Origin: SAR202 cluster bacterium
GTDB lineage: Bacteria; Chloroflexota; Dehalococcoidia; Lucifugimonadales; UBA1123
Assembly (NCBI GenBank): GCA_030752795.1
Contig: JASMDM010000013.1
Location: forward strand, 1 to 64,000
Direction of reading: 5' to 3'
Length of the DNA: 64,000 nucleotides
Under the pieces are notes generated by a model that worked only from the letters and a program-made list of their open reading frames with translations, did no database searches and was not told the origin of the DNA. The first letter of the stretch is position 1, and the number at the start of each line of letters is the position of its first letter. A program made the position numbers and the translations under genes. Shown in pieces: positions 8,766-19,138 of the stretch.

Positions 8766-9401
8766 TTACTTGGAGTAGAACTCTACGACAAGTCTGACCT
8801 CAATGTTGCCATCGGCTTCCGATGGGACCGGGGGCGTTACTACTTCGCCGGTGAGGTTGGCCACATCCAGTCTGAGCCAGGATGGCACAGGCCTTTTCGG
8901 CAGCCCATCGGTCAGCTCTTGGATGAACTCCGGAGTCGATCCGTTTTCGCCGCCGCGCTTCCATGTTATGACGTCGCCGGGATTTACGAGGTACGACGGG
9001 ATGTCCATGCGGCTCCCGTTGACGTAGAAATGCCCATGGTTTACGAGTTGTCGTCCCTGCTGCCTCGAATCGACGAACGCAAGGCGATACACCACGTTGT
9101 CCAGGCGTGATTCCAACACCTGCATCAGGTTGTCGCCCGTGGCGCCGGTTCGTTCTCGCGCCATGTCGAAATACCGCCCGAATTGACGCTCAAGCACCCC
9201 GTACATGAACCGAGTCTTCTGCTTCTCTCGGAGCTGCAACGCCCAGTCTGACGGCCTGCGCCGACGTGGGACTGACTCTCCCGGAGGTCGGCGGCGTCGC
9301 TCGACACCGCACCTGGGGGTATAGCAGCGCTCACCCTTGAGGAAAAGCTTCTCGCCGATCCGGCGGCACTTCCGACAGACGGCGTCTTTGTATCTTGCCA
9401 T
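8766..9401 (-). CDS. rpsD: 30S ribosomal protein S4 (zinc-binding form)
   Basis: The 211-residue protein starts MARYKDAVCRKCRRIGEKLFLKGERCYTPRCGVERR, so the four cysteines of the zinc-binding S4 form are present (C-x2-C ... C-x4-C). The S4 RNA-binding domain follows with LESRLDNVVYRLAFVDSRQQGRQLVNHGHFYVNGSRMDIPSY. S4 nucleates assembly of the small subunit. Downstream of it comes rpoA; upstream a membrane protein gene separates it from rpsK. Confidence 0.97.
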   Translation of the reverse strand: MARYKDAVCRKCRRIGEKLFLKGERCYTPRCGVERRRRPPGESVPRRRRPSDWALQLREKQKTRFMYGVLERQFGRYFDMARERTGATGDNLMQVLESRLDNVVYRLAFVDSRQQGRQLVNHGHFYVNGSRMDIPSYLVNPGDVITWKRGGENGSTPEFIQELTDGLPKRPVPSWLRLDVANLTGEVVTPPVPSEADGNIEVRLVVEFYSK

Positions 9402-9460
9402 TGGTGTTCCTATGCCTCTCGCGTTTTCTTGCTCGGTACTGTTTCAGACCGTCTCGTCAG

Positions 9461-10258
9461 TTATGCCAACGCTTCCGATCGCGAAATGGTTCCCAATTCC
9501 TGGGACAACGTCGCGATGTCGTATGATTCTTTTCGCACTCTCAAATCGTAATAGAGCAACGTCGTCGCGATGAGCGGCACCGGCGGAACCAGCACCGCGA
9601 CAACTGTGTTGCCGGTTGCCAAGACCAATCGCTGCAGCATTGTTATGGCATCAAGGTTGTTCCCTGCAGCAACCAACAGGAACGGCATCAGCAGAATGAT
9701 CGTCAAGCCGAAGCCGACAAGGCCATACGCCAATAGATTTGTAATCAATCGCCACTCGTGCCCGCGCGCGAGAGCGAATCCTCTCTGCAGGGCTGCGCCC
9801 CACCTAAACCTCTCCACGATCACGACTGGAGTCGCCAGCGCGAGATACGCTGCGTAAACCAATCCAGCGGTTATCGCGATCAAAGCCAGACTCGCCGCGA
9901 CCGGATTCTTTGTGTCCATAAGGACAATGGCCAGAACGACGATCACGGATAAGATCGCTGTCAGTGCGAACATCGAAACCGCGCGCCCGGCCACCCTGGC
10001 GTAGCATCTTCCGACGTCCACTTTGTCGGCGACATACTGTTGCCCGACTGCGAACACCATCGCGCCCGATACCGTTGCCATCGCGAACAAGTTGATCACG
10101 GTCAACGCGATCGTAGATGCCAAGCTGCTGTTCGGCGCCAGAGCGATGAGCGTGGCCGGCACTTGCACAATCGCGGTCAGGCGAATCAATTGCTTGAACC
10201 GCCGGCCATAAATTGTGAACGCCTCCCCGAGAATGTCGGTCAGACCGCGCACCTCCAT
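9461..10258 (-). CDS. Polytopic membrane protein inserted in the ribosomal operon
   Basis: About 265 residues with at least five to six hydrophobic segments, a short cytoplasmic start (EVRGLTDILGEAFTIYGRRFKQLIRLT) and a C-terminal cytoplasmic tail. The layout, an amphipathic N-terminal segment with a GEAF-xxYxRxF pattern and a central FRWGAALQRGFALARGHEWRLI loop, resembles the glycerophosphoryl-diester-phosphodiesterase-type membrane domain (YciC/DUF975-like) proteins, whose function is poorly known. The ATG at 10258 is preferred to the in-frame TTG at 10279. It sits between rpsK and rpsD, an unusual place for a non-translation gene. Confidence 0.75.
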   Translation of the reverse strand: MEVRGLTDILGEAFTIYGRRFKQLIRLTAIVQVPATLIALAPNSSLASTIALTVINLFAMATVSGAMVFAVGQQYVADKVDVGRCYARVAGRAVSMFALTAILSVIVVLAIVLMDTKNPVAASLALIAITAGLVYAAYLALATPVVIVERFRWGAALQRGFALARGHEWRLITNLLAYGLVGFGLTIILLMPFLLVAAGNNLDAITMLQRLVLATGNTVVAVLVPPVPLIATTLLYYDLRVRKESYDIATLSQELGTISRSEALA

Positions 10259-10295
10259 AGTTGTGTCTCGTTCGATCAAAACTGCTGCCGGCCCC

Positions 10296-10682
10296 TTAGA
10301 CTCGGCGCCGCTTGGGAGGGCGGCACCCGTTGTGCGGGATGGGCGTGACGTCTCGGATCACGGTCACAAGAATGCCCGCGCCCTGAATCGCCCGTATCGC
10401 GGCTTCGCGACCTGGTCCGGGTCCTCGAACGAAGACCTCGACCTGACGAAGGCCGTGATCCATGCCCTTGCGGGCCGCGTCCTCGGCGGCTCGCTGAGCG
10501 GCGAAAGCGGTCGACTTTCGCGATCCCTTGAACCCGACGGTGCCCGCGCTGCCCCAAGCAATGGGATTGCCTTGCGGGTCTGCCAGAGTGATTATCGTAT
10601 TGTTGAACGTCGACTGGATGTAAGCCCTTCCGACTGGGATTGACTTGCGTTCCCTTCGTCGTGACCGTGGTCGTCTTGCCAT
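10296..10682 (-). CDS. rpsK: 30S ribosomal protein S11
   Basis: The 128-residue protein has the S11 core: [71 protein letters not shown] and the C-terminal [18 protein letters not shown]. It follows rpsM by 20 bases. S11 forms part of the platform of the small subunit near the mRNA exit. Confidence 0.97.
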   Translation of the reverse strand: MARRPRSRRRERKSIPVGRAYIQSTFNNTIITLADPQGNPIAWGSAGTVGFKGSRKSTAFAAQRAAEDAARKGMDHGLRQVEVFVRGPGPGREAAIRAIQGAGILVTVIRDVTPIPHNGCRPPKRRRV

Positions 10683-10702
10683 CGTTTATCCTTTGTTCCG
10701 TA

Positions 10703-11086
10703 CTACTTCCGTGTTACCGAACGGCCTCGTCCGGCTACCGCGACTCGCCGCCCGCGTTTGGTGCGGGCGTTGGTGCGGGTTCGCTGACCGCGTGTCGGCA
10801 GGCCGCGCCTGTGACGCAACCCTCGGTACGAACCGATGTCGATCAAGCGTCGAATGTTCAGGTTGATCTCGCGGCGCAGGTCACCTTCGACGATCTTCTC
10901 GCGGTCGATGACCTCCCTGATGCGGGTGAGGTCGGTCTCGGTCAAGTCGCGTACGCGCGGGTTGTCGAGAATGCCCACCTTCTCCATGACGTCCTTGGCC
11001 TGGGTGGGACCGATGCCGAAGATGCTCCGCAAGGAGATCTCAACACGCTTGTTGTCGGGGATGTTTACGCCGGATACGATTGCCAT
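10703..11086 (-). CDS. rpsM: 30S ribosomal protein S13
   Basis: A 127-residue S13: [36 protein letters not shown], then the [25 protein letters not shown] motif typical of the basic C-terminal region that contacts tRNA and the subunit bridge. It lies directly after rpmJ in the normal infA-rpmJ-rpsM-rpsK order. Confidence 0.97.
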   Translation of the reverse strand: MAIVSGVNIPDNKRVEISLRSIFGIGPTQAKDVMEKVGILDNPRVRDLTETDLTRIREVIDREKIVEGDLRREINLNIRRLIDIGSYRGLRHRRGLPTRGQRTRTNARTKRGRRVAVAGRGRSVTRK

Positions 11087-11110
11087 GGGTTCTCCCTGCG
11101 GGCGAGCCGA

Positions 11111-11224
11111 TCAGCCCTGCCGCTGCTTATGCCGCGGGTTGTCGCAAATTACCAAAACCTTGCGGTGACGCCTGACGATTTTGCACTTGGCGCACCGCAC
11201 CTTGACGGATGCCGACACCTTCAT
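11111..11224 (-). CDS. rpmJ: 50S ribosomal protein L36 (zinc-binding form)
   Basis: A 37-codon gene starting [17 protein letters not shown] and ending [10 protein letters not shown]. The C-x2-C ... C ... H set of the zinc ribbon is intact, so this is the zinc-dependent L36. Its ATG is at 11224 and its TGA at 11111, 24 bases before the rpsM start. It is easily missed because of its size, but order and sequence are unambiguous. Confidence 0.96.
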   Translation of the reverse strand: MKVSASVKVRCAKCKIVRRHRKVLVICDNPRHKQRQG

Positions 11225-11353
11225 GATCTGTCTCCCCGGAATCCCGATTCCGCCGCACAACTAATTTGTCCGGCAAGAGTTCGCCTGGATGCCATAGTTA
11301 CGACCGGCTGCAAGCGATTCCCGCGAGCCAGTCCTGAGTTGTCTGTTTTCGGG

Positions 11354-11578
11354 CTACCTGAAGCGATAAGTGATTCGACCGCGCGTCAAATCGTAGGGTG
11401 AGAGCTCGACGAGCACACGGTCTCCGGGAAGAACTCGGATGAAGTTGAGCTTGAGCTTGCCGGACACATAGGCCAGCACCTCATGGCTGTTCGCCAACTC
11501 AACCCTGAAGCTCGCGTTCGGCAGGGACTCGGTAACCTTGCCTTCGACCTCAATCGCTTCTTTCTGTTTACGTGCCAT
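11354..11578 (-). CDS. infA: Translation initiation factor IF-1
   Basis: The 74-residue protein is a single OB fold with the IF-1 sequence [66 protein letters not shown]-1 occupies the A site during initiation. It follows map and precedes rpmJ in the typical order; 129 bp separate it from rpmJ with nothing recognised between. Confidence 0.97.
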   Translation of the reverse strand: MARKQKEAIEVEGKVTESLPNASFRVELANSHEVLAYVSGKLKLNFIRVLPGDRVLVELSPYDLTRGRITYRFR

Positions 11579-11626
11579 CAGACTCCCTTCGTACCTTCGG
11601 TACGGTTCTTCACGTGCAGACCCGGT

Positions 11627-12415
<789 letters not shown>

Positions 12416-12519
12416 GCTCACCGATCCGTGACTGCTCTTCAACTAAGATGTCCCGTCCGCGGGACGCGCCTTGTTCGTCGGTCGCCGCTTCGGCTGACGA
12501 ATTAGCGACAAACTCTAAC

Positions 12520-12541
12520 AGGCCGGTCGAATCACCGGCCT
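12520..12541 (-). terminator. Short GC-rich hairpin between adk and map (possible attenuator)
   Basis: AGGCCGGT and ACCGGCCT pair perfectly as an 8-bp stem around a 6-base loop in the 170-bp adk-map spacer. On the minus strand it is followed only by GTTAGAGTTTG, a weak U-tract, so it may cause partial termination, protect mRNA ends, or do nothing. Confidence 0.4.
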
Positions 12542-12586
12542 CAAAATCACTAAGTAAGTTTACCTAAACCAGCCAGTCGCAACAAG

Positions 12587-13228
12587 TTAGCCCGAAACCG
12601 CGGCTGCGACCGCTTCGCCGACAGCGTCGATCGTCGCTTCGCCGTCGATCTCGCGGAGCGTCCCTCTTCTGCGATAGAACTCGACAACAGGTTCGGTTTC
12701 GTCGCCGTAGACCTGGATTCGCTTCGAAACGACCTCGGCCTTGTCGTCGTCACGCTCGTAGAGCTCACCGCCGCACGCATCGCATACGCATTCTTGCTTC
12801 GGCGGCGACGAAATTGCGTGGTAGGGTGTTTGGCATTGTCGGCAGATCATGCGTCCAGTCAATCTTCGAACCAACTCCGTATCAGACACACGAAAGAACA
12901 GAACTCGGTCGACGCCGCCCTGCGATTTCATCTCCTCGTCCAGGGCAACCGCCTGCGCATGGGTCCTCGGGAAGCCATCCAACACGAAGCCGGCGGAGTG
13001 CGCCGGGTCGTCGATCCAGGCCATGACCATCTTGATGGTCACGTCGTCAGGCACGTACGCTCCGCGTTCCATGTAGGACCGCGCCAATTGGCCGAGCTCG
13101 GTGCCGCGTCGCTGATGGTCCCTGAACAGATCGCCGGACGATGCCGACTCGACGCCCAGGCGCTTCGCGATCGAGGCCGCTTGGGTTCCTTTGCCCGAAC
13201 CCGGCGGTCCCATGAGTATCACTCTCAA
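12587..13228 (-). CDS. adk: Adenylate kinase (zinc-LID form)
   Basis: Interconverts AMP, ATP and ADP. The 213-residue protein begins MRVILMGPPGSGKGTQAASIAKRLG (P-loop), has the AMP-binding SSGDLFRDH and DGFPRTHAQAVALDEEM segments, and a long LID with MICRQCQTPYH ... CVCDACGG, giving the C-x2-C ... C-x2-C zinc site of the Gram-positive-type enzyme. Arg residues of the LID (RRLTGR, SKRIQVY) are present. It follows secY in the standard spc-operon position. Confidence 0.97.
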   Translation of the reverse strand: MRVILMGPPGSGKGTQAASIAKRLGVESASSGDLFRDHQRRGTELGQLARSYMERGAYVPDDVTIKMVMAWIDDPAHSAGFVLDGFPRTHAQAVALDEEMKSQGGVDRVLFFRVSDTELVRRLTGRMICRQCQTPYHAISSPPKQECVCDACGGELYERDDDKAEVVSKRIQVYGDETEPVVEFYRRRGTLREIDGEATIDAVGEAVAAAVSG

Positions 13229-13339
13229 ACTTCGTCTGCTCCTTGATGGATGATTGACCCGCGCGGAGGCGTGCCGAACCGTGAATCATAGTGGCGTTGC
13301 GCGGAGATGCGCGATCGCATTGGGCAATGCTGCGTGTCG

Positions 13340-14677
13340 TTAGTGGATGAAGCCCTCGTAGTTGCGCATCAATAGCTGGGCTTCGAGCTGGCGCATCGTG
13401 TCCAGCGCGACGCCGACCATGATGAGCAAGCTCGTGCTGCTAAGCGTCAGTGACCGCACGTCGGTGGCCTGCGTCACGAAGAACGGGATGATGGCGATTA
13501 TGCCCAAGAACAGGGCGCCGCCCCAGGTGATGCGGATGATGACGCGGTTCAAGTACTCTTGTGTCGGTCGCCCGGGCCGGATGCCGGGTATGAACCCGCC
13601 GTTTCGCTGTAGGCTCTCGGCCAAGTTCTGCTGCTGGAATATGACGAGTGTGTAGAAGAACGTGAATATGACCACCAGGAAGAACACCGCTGCCCAATAT
13701 GGGAAATTGGAAGGGTCGAGCGTGTCGGTCAGGAAACGAGCGAAGCGCGAGAAGAACGAGTCTGAAAGCGGGTCGCGGAAGTAGCTCGCGATGGTGGCGG
13801 GCAAAATGATAATCGAGAACGCGAAGATAAGCGGGATCATGCCCGCCGAGTTCACTCGGAGGGGCAGGAACGTGGAACCGCTTTGACGCTGCATCCTCCC
13901 GCCGCGGAACACGCTGCGACCGTACTGCACCGGCACGCGACGCTGTGCCTCGGTAAACATGACGATAACGAAAATGATGCCGAATCCGAGGAGCCCGAGC
14001 AACAGCAGGCTGCCGGTTTGACCGCTCTCGAGGAGCCCTTGGCCGACGACCGACGGGAACCGGGCGACGATCCCGCCGAAGATGATGAGCGATATGCCGT
14101 TCCCGAGACCGCGTTCGGTGATGAGCTCGCCTAGCCAGACGAGGAACAACGTGCCCGCGACCATCGATGTCAGCATCGCCGCGGTCGGAAGGTTCAACCC
14201 GAAATCAACGCCGGGAAGCACGCCGGACTGTCGAAGCAAGGTGAGCTGGCCCCAGGACTGAAGGAACGCAATCGGGACGGTCAGCCAGTGCGTGAATTGG
14301 TTGATTCGTTGCCGCCCGTACTCACCCTCTTGCGATATCGCTTTGAGACTGGGAATGGCGGGCGTTAGTATTTGCATCACGATGGACGCGGTAATGTACG
14401 GATAGACTCCGAGCGCTGCAACGCTCAGGTTGGCGAGAGCGCCGCCGCTGAACAGGTCCAAGAATCCGAGCAGCGCCTGCTGGTCGAACGCCTGGGACAG
14501 CGCTTGAGTGTCCACGCCGGGAACGGGAACCTGCGCCACGAACCGGAAGATGACCAGCATTCCCAACGTGAACAGGATTTTGGCCCGCAGATCCGGAACG
14601 CGCCACGCGTCCATCATCGATTGGATGAGCTGTGGCGTTGCCGACTGCTGTGATCTGGCGGCTTGGCTTTGCCGCAT
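13340..14677 (-). CDS. secY: Preprotein translocase subunit SecY
   Basis: The 445-residue, ten-helix channel protein of the Sec translocon. Recognised by the first segment LRAKILFTLGMLVIFRFVAQVPVPGVD, the plug-region GGALANLSVAALGVYPYITASIVMQIL, GQRRINQFTHW-like loop (here YGRQRINQFTHWLTVPIAF), and the ribosome-contacting cytoplasmic loops with EAQRRVPVQYGR and NGGFIPGIRPGRPTQEYL. It is flanked by rplO and adk, as usual. Confidence 0.97.
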   Translation of the reverse strand: MRQSQAARSQQSATPQLIQSMMDAWRVPDLRAKILFTLGMLVIFRFVAQVPVPGVDTQALSQAFDQQALLGFLDLFSGGALANLSVAALGVYPYITASIVMQILTPAIPSLKAISQEGEYGRQRINQFTHWLTVPIAFLQSWGQLTLLRQSGVLPGVDFGLNLPTAAMLTSMVAGTLFLVWLGELITERGLGNGISLIIFGGIVARFPSVVGQGLLESGQTGSLLLLGLLGFGIIFVIVMFTEAQRRVPVQYGRSVFRGGRMQRQSGSTFLPLRVNSAGMIPLIFAFSIIILPATIASYFRDPLSDSFFSRFARFLTDTLDPSNFPYWAAVFFLVVIFTFFYTLVIFQQQNLAESLQRNGGFIPGIRPGRPTQEYLNRVIIRITWGGALFLGIIAIIPFFVTQATDVRSLTLSSTSLLIMVGVALDTMRQLEAQLLMRNYEGFIH

Positions 14678-14772
14678 TAAGCGGTCTCCTTCGTGCTAGC
14701 TGCTGATGCCCACGAATCGATCGGCGACCTCATGTGAGGCTGTGTTTGCTCGCTGGTTTAGCGGCGCCGACA

Positions 14773-15219
14773 TTACTCGATGACCTCGGCGATGCCGCCC
14801 ATCGCCTGAATCTTTTCGCTGGCCGTCCGGGAGTAGCGATGCGCCGACACCGAAATTGCGCCTTCAAGGTCGCCTCGACCGAGAATCTTGACTGGGTTGT
14901 TCAGGTTCCTGATGATGCCGGCTTCCATCATGGTTTCCGGTGTGATCACCGTATCGGGCGGGAACCCGCCAAGTTGGTCTAGGTTTACGACCCAGTACTC
15001 TTGTCGGAATATGTTGGTGAAGCCCCGGATGGAAGGGAGCCGCTTGAGCAGCGAGAGCTGGCCGCCCATGAACGCGGTCATCCTGTGAGCGCCGGTTCGG
15101 GATTTCTGTCCTTTTACTCCTCTGCCGGAGTAGCTGCCGAAGCCGCTGGCGTCACCGCGACCCACGCGCCTGCGTTTTCGCTTGGCCTTTTTGGGGGGCC
15201 GAATCAAATGCTGTTCCAT
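14773..15219 (-). CDS. rplO: 50S ribosomal protein L15
   Basis: A 148-residue L15 with the basic, glycine-rich N-terminal region KRKRRRVGRGDASGFGSYSGRGVKGQKSR, the GGQLSLLKRLPSIRGF motif and the C-terminal globular domain with VKILGRGDLEGAISVSAHRYSRTASEKIQAMGG. It lies between rpmD and secY. Confidence 0.97.
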   Translation of the reverse strand: MEQHLIRPPKKAKRKRRRVGRGDASGFGSYSGRGVKGQKSRTGAHRMTAFMGGQLSLLKRLPSIRGFTNIFRQEYWVVNLDQLGGFPPDTVITPETMMEAGIIRNLNNPVKILGRGDLEGAISVSAHRYSRTASEKIQAMGGIAEVIE

Positions 15220-15297
15220 TGCCGTGAATCGCTCCGTCAGTCGATTGTGGTCATTGTTGTCGTTGCGTTAAATATCAGCCAGGGCGTGCGACGCTCG

Positions 15298-15486
15298 TCA
15301 GGAAGATTCGAACTCGCGAACCTCCACCAGATGCCGGACCTTGTGGACCATTCCTCTGATAGATGGGGTGTCTTCGTGCTCTACCGTTTGGTGCAGCTTT
15401 CGCAGACCGAGGCTTTCGACGACCCTGCGCTGATTTCGCGCGAAGCCGATCGTGCTCTTTTTTAACGTTACTGCTAATTTTGCCAT
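15298..15486 (-). CDS. rpmD: 50S ribosomal protein L30
   Basis: The 62-residue protein carries [51 protein letters not shown], the complete L30 fold seen in bacteria. It starts four bases after the rpsE stop and precedes rplO. Confidence 0.96.
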   Translation of the reverse strand: MAKLAVTLKKSTIGFARNQRRVVESLGLRKLHQTVEHEDTPSIRGMVHKVRHLVEVREFESS

Positions 15487-15490
15487 CGGA

Positions 15491-16111
15491 TCAATCTCGT
15501 TTCGGACCTATTATCGGACTCGCGGACCGCACGCTGAATCGGGTCGCTTGCTGTTGTCGGGCAGCCGTCCTTCGTTCCGCTTGCTGTTGCCGTCGTTCTC
15601 GCATCGTCTCGACCAAGGCTAGTCGCTTGCGAGCCTCTTCTTCGGGATCCCGCAACGTCTTGAGCCCCTCGAAAGTTGCTTTCACCACGTTGACCGGATT
15701 CGTGCTGCGGCGTGCTTTCGTCAATACGTCGCGTATGCCGACGAGCTCGACCACTGCACGGACCGCACCGCCGGCGATCACGCCGGTCCCGGGAGAAGCT
15801 GGTTTAATCATCACGACCGAGCCGCCGTACTTCGAGATCACCTCGTGAGGCACGGTACTACCCTTCATGGGGATTCGTTCGACGTTCTTCCGCGCGTTGG
15901 CGGCGCCTTTGCGAACAGCGTCGGGAACAGCGTCGGCCTTGCCCATGCCGATGCCAACCTGGCCGTCTCCGTCGCCTACCACCACCACGGCGTTGAAGCT
16001 GAGGTGGCGGCCTCCTTTGACGACCTTGGCCACACGGGATATTCGGACCACCCGCTCCGTGAACGGGGCCTCTTCCATCTCGCCCTGGCCTCTTTGGTTA
16101 TCGAATGTCAT
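15491..16111 (-). CDS. rpsE: 30S ribosomal protein S5
   Basis: The 206-residue S5 includes [31 protein letters not shown] and [18 protein letters not shown], followed by [39 protein letters not shown]5 lines the mRNA entry channel and helps unwinding. The C-terminus (about 40 residues rich in Arg, Gln and Ala) is somewhat longer than typical. The gene begins directly after rplR. Confidence 0.97.
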   Translation of the reverse strand: MTFDNQRGQGEMEEAPFTERVVRISRVAKVVKGGRHLSFNAVVVVGDGDGQVGIGMGKADAVPDAVRKGAANARKNVERIPMKGSTVPHEVISKYGGSVVMIKPASPGTGVIAGGAVRAVVELVGIRDVLTKARRSTNPVNVVKATFEGLKTLRDPEEEARKRLALVETMRERRQQQAERRTAARQQQATRFSVRSASPIIGPKRD

Positions 16112-16480
16112 CTAGAAAACCAGACCTTCCTTGCGCGCGGCTTCCGCCAACGCCTTGGCCCTTCCATGGAACTTGAATCCGCCGCGATCGAACACTACCG
16201 AAGTCACGCCTTTTTCTTTGGCCCGCTCGGCCACCAGTTTCCCAACCAGCGTCGAGACCTCGGTCTTCGCTTTGCCGTCGCGCTCTTGTTTGACTTCCGT
16301 GTCGAGACTCGACGCGGCAGCCAGCGTGACGCCCTCGGTGTCGTCAATCACTTGTGCATAGACGTGGTTGAGGCTACGGAATATCGAGAGTCGAGGTCGC
16401 TCGGCGCTGCCCGATATCTTGCGACGCACTCTCTTGTGCCGTATCGTTCTTCGAGACTTGCCTGTCTTCGCTTTGGCCAT
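16112..16480 (-). CDS. rplR: 50S ribosomal protein L18
   Basis: The 122-residue protein matches L18, which binds 5S rRNA with L5: [85 protein letters not shown]. The C-terminal GLVF is the usual ending. It sits between rplF and rpsE. Confidence 0.97.
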   Translation of the reverse strand: MAKAKTGKSRRTIRHKRVRRKISGSAERPRLSIFRSLNHVYAQVIDDTEGVTLAAASSLDTEVKQERDGKAKTEVSTLVGKLVAERAKEKGVTSVVFDRGGFKFHGRAKALAEAARKEGLVF

Positions 16481-16483
16481 TTC

Positions 16484-17026
16484 CTAGGCTCTCCTGGCAC
16501 TCTTGCCCGGTTTGATGTGTACGATTTCGTTGGCGTATCGAATCCCTTTGCCCGTATAGACGTTGGGCGGCCTGACTTTGCGGATTTCCGCGGCTTGCTG
16601 GCCGACTGCCTGTTTGTCCATCCCGCGCACATGAATCCGAGCGTTGCCCTCAACCTCCAAGGTTATCCCTGGAAGCGGCTCAACCTCGACTGGGTGGCTG
16701 TACATGACGCTCAGGGTGATGCCTTCTCCGGATTGTTGCACCCTGTACCCAACGCCAACTAGGTCGAGAATTCTTTCGAAGCCGTCGCTGACTCCGACAA
16801 CCATGTTGTTGAGCAGACTGCGCGTCAGCCCGTGCAAAGCCTTGTGCTGTGACGAATCCGACGGGCGTTCGACGAGCACCTGACCGCTGTTTCGCGCGAT
16901 GTTCATCTCGCTGTGAAAGGTCTGGTTCAGCGTCCCTCGCGGGCCCTTGACGGTTACATCTTGGCCGCTGACGGATACATCCACGCCGGATGGGAGATCG
17001 ATTGGTTGTCCGCCTACACGTGACAT
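16484..17026 (-). CDS. rplF: 50S ribosomal protein L6
   Basis: A 180-residue L6 with two similar domains. Recognised by MSRVGGQPIDLPSGVDVSVSGQDVTVKGPRGTL, the TRSLLNNMVVGVSDGFERIL helix, GVGYRVQQSGEGITLSVMYSHPVE and the C-terminal VGQQAAEIRKVRPPNVYTGKGIRYANEIVHIKPGKSA. It lies between rpsH and rplR. Confidence 0.97.
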   Translation of the reverse strand: MSRVGGQPIDLPSGVDVSVSGQDVTVKGPRGTLNQTFHSEMNIARNSGQVLVERPSDSSQHKALHGLTRSLLNNMVVGVSDGFERILDLVGVGYRVQQSGEGITLSVMYSHPVEVEPLPGITLEVEGNARIHVRGMDKQAVGQQAAEIRKVRPPNVYTGKGIRYANEIVHIKPGKSARRA

Positions 17027-17036
17027 AATTCGCTCC

Positions 17037-17438
17037 TCACCACACGTAGCACAGCAACTCGCCGCCGATGCCCTCTCGCCAGGCTTGCCTGCCTGTCATG
17101 ACGCCCTTGGACGTCGAGAGCACGGCTACGCCGAGTCCGCCGTAATATCGAGGTATTTCGCCCTTGCCCACGTACACACGCAGGCCGGGCTTGCTCACCC
17201 GCTTGAGACCGGTGATCGCGGGCTCGTCCTTGCTTCGGTAGTGAAGCCTGACTCTGATCGTTGACTTGGGGTCGCCAGGCTGTACGGTGTCGTAGCCCTC
17301 GACGAATCCCTCTTCGGCGAGAATTCGCGCCAGTTCCCCTTTGATCTTGGATGCGGGGAATGACACGGTCCTGTGCCGAACGATTATCGCGTTGCGTATG
17401 CGCGTGAGCATATCCGCTATCGGATCTGTGACTGGCAT
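17037..17438 (-). CDS. rpsH: 30S ribosomal protein S8
   Basis: The 133-residue S8 begins with TDPIADMLTRIRNAIIVRHRTVSFPASKIKGELARILAEEGFVEGY and ends with KPGLRVYVGKGEIPRYYGGLGVAVLSTSKGVMTGRQAWREGIGGELLCYVW, the standard C-terminal domain that binds 16S helix 21 and represses the spc operon in Escherichia coli. It follows rpsN. Confidence 0.97.
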   Translation of the reverse strand: MPVTDPIADMLTRIRNAIIVRHRTVSFPASKIKGELARILAEEGFVEGYDTVQPGDPKSTIRVRLHYRSKDEPAITGLKRVSKPGLRVYVGKGEIPRYYGGLGVAVLSTSKGVMTGRQAWREGIGGELLCYVW

Positions 17439-17519
17439 CTCTGTTTCCCTTTTTGCCTTGAACTAGGTGTCGAAGGCCCACCGCGGGCCCGTCGGATCAG
17501 TCCGCTCGCAGCCCTGAGG

Positions 17520-17705
17520 CTACCAGCTTGCTTTCCGGATGCCCGGAAGCATTCCGGTAAGCGCCATGTTCCGAAAGCAGATGCGGCACAGGCCGACGTA
17601 CCTGATATACGCCCTGGGCCGTCCGCAATTGTGGCACCGGTTGTGCTGACGCACCTTGAAGCGCTGCGGTCGCTTCCAACGCTCGATCTTCGATGTTTTC
17701 GCCAT
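17520..17705 (-). CDS. rpsN: 30S ribosomal protein S14, type Z
   Basis: The 61-residue short S14 has the four-cysteine zinc site [20 protein letters not shown] and ends [11 protein letters not shown]. The short zinc form is typical of Gram-positives, Chloroflexota and others. It lies between rplE and rpsH in the normal order. Confidence 0.97.
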   Translation of the reverse strand: MAKTSKIERWKRPQRFKVRQHNRCHNCGRPRAYIRYVGLCRICFRNMALTGMLPGIRKASW

Positions 17706-17759
17706 ATCTATTCCCCGCTGATTATTGTCCGTGCCACTCTCGCGACGGTTGATTCAGAG

Positions 17760-18461
17760 CTACGCCACTAAAGAGTCACGGGTTCTGGCGAAGGGCATGC
17801 CGAGCAACTCGAGCAGCCGGAACCCTTCCTGGTCGTTGCGGGCGGTCGTGACGATTGCCACTTGCAGCCCGCGAATGCGGTCGATGTTGTTGTAGTCGAT
17901 CTCAGGGAAGATCACCTGCTCCCTGATTCCCAGCGAGAAGTTGCCGCGTCCGTCGAACGAGTCGCGAGGCACGCCCTGGAAGTCCCTGATTCTCGGCAGG
18001 GCGGAGTTCAGGAGCCGATCCATGAATTCATACATGCGGCGTCCCCTGAGGGTGACGCTAACGCCGATGGCCATTCCCTCGCGGATTTTGAATCCGGCAA
18101 TCGACTTCTTGGCGCGCGTGATCACAGGCTTTTGTCCCGAGATCATCGTTAGGTCGCCGGTGGCCGCTTCCATGGCCCGGGCGTTGAGCAGAGCTTCGCC
18201 CAGTCCGATGTTGAGCACCACCTTATCCAGGTATGGGATCTGCATCGTGCTCTTGTAGCTGAACTCTTCGGTCATCTGAGGACCGATCTCGTCACGGAGC
18301 CTTTGCAGCAACCTGGGCGGCGGCGAAGGCTCGGGAGCCTTGCCGTTCGAGGGCTGGTGTTCGCCCTGGCCTGCTTCGGCTTCCGCGGCCGGTTGATCCT
18401 CTTGAGTCTGAGAGCGACGGCGACGGTGCGGCCGTTCCTGTCCATTCTCTTGCTGTGTCAT
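17760..18461 (-). CDS. rplE: 50S ribosomal protein L5 with N-terminal extension
   Basis: The body is L5 ([67 protein letters not shown]), which binds 5S rRNA and contacts P-site tRNA. The start at 18461 is fixed by an ATGA overlap with the rplX stop, giving 233 residues against the usual 180. The extra first 48 residues are charged and low in complexity (Arg-, Gln-, Glu- and Pro-rich), probably disordered. An ORF extending further upstream is only a shadow of rplX. Confidence 0.95.
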   Translation of the reverse strand: MTQQENGQERPHRRRRSQTQEDQPAAEAEAGQGEHQPSNGKAPEPSPPPRLLQRLRDEIGPQMTEEFSYKSTMQIPYLDKVVLNIGLGEALLNARAMEAATGDLTMISGQKPVITRAKKSIAGFKIREGMAIGVSVTLRGRRMYEFMDRLLNSALPRIRDFQGVPRDSFDGRGNFSLGIREQVIFPEIDYNNIDRIRGLQVAIVTTARNDQEGFRLLELLGMPFARTRDSLVA

Positions 18462-18769
18462 TCGACGACTTCCTTGCATTTCTGGCAGACGCGGGCTTTG
18501 GTCTCGTCGGCCAGTCGCGTATAGCCTATTCTGGTCGGCTTGTTGCAGTGCGCGCATATCAGCGCGACGTTGCCCACCGGGATGGGCATCTCTTTTTGGA
18601 TCATGCCGCCCGCTCGGAAGTTGCCGGTCGGCTTTTGGTGGCGGGTGACCACGTTGATGCCCTCGACCACGACGGTGTCCTGCTTCGGCAAAACGCGGCT
18701 GATGCGGCCCTGTTTGCCGCGGTCGCGCCCCTTTGTTATGAGTACGTTGTCATTGGACTGGACCCGCAT
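18458..18769 (-). CDS. rplX: 50S ribosomal protein L24
   Basis: A 103-residue KOW-domain protein: [44 protein letters not shown] and a C-terminal zinc-ribbon-like pair [19 protein letters not shown] ... [11 protein letters not shown], giving C-x2-C and C-x2-C. Four bases overlap with rplE; one base separates it from rplN. L24 starts assembly of the large subunit. Confidence 0.96.
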   Translation of the reverse strand: MRVQSNDNVLITKGRDRGKQGRISRVLPKQDTVVVEGINVVTRHQKPTGNFRAGGMIQKEMPIPVGNVALICAHCNKPTRIGYTRLADETKARVCQKCKEVVE

Positions 18770-19138
18770 TTAGAGCACCTCCGGGGCCAGCGACACGATA
18801 CGCAGGAAATTCTTGTCCCTGAGTTCGCGTGCGACCGGACCGAAAATCCGGGTCCCGCGAGGCATCTGGTCGTCGTTGATGATGACGGCCGCGTTGTCGT
18901 CGAATCGGATGTGCGAGCCGTCGGCTCTCCGATGAGATTTGGTCGTCCGCACCACGACGGCCTTGACCACCTCGCCCTTGCGGACCGCGGCGGCTGGGGC
19001 GGCTTCTTTGACCGAAGCCACGATCACGTCGCCCAGCCAGGCATAGCGTCTTCCGCTTCCGCCGGGTACGCCGATGCAGCTAATCGTCTTGGCGCCGGAG
19101 TTGTCAGCAACCTTGAGGCGGCTGTAAATCTGGATCAT
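18770..19138 (-). CDS. rplN: 50S ribosomal protein L14
   Basis: A 122-residue L14: [27 protein letters not shown], the [45 protein letters not shown] segment, and the ending [28 protein letters not shown]. Its start overlaps the rpsQ stop by four bases, so the two are translationally coupled. Confidence 0.97.
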   Translation of the reverse strand: MIQIYSRLKVADNSGAKTISCIGVPGGSGRRYAWLGDVIVASVKEAAPAAAVRKGEVVKAVVVRTTKSHRRADGSHIRFDDNAAVIINDDQMPRGTRIFGPVARELRDKNFLRIVSLAPEVL

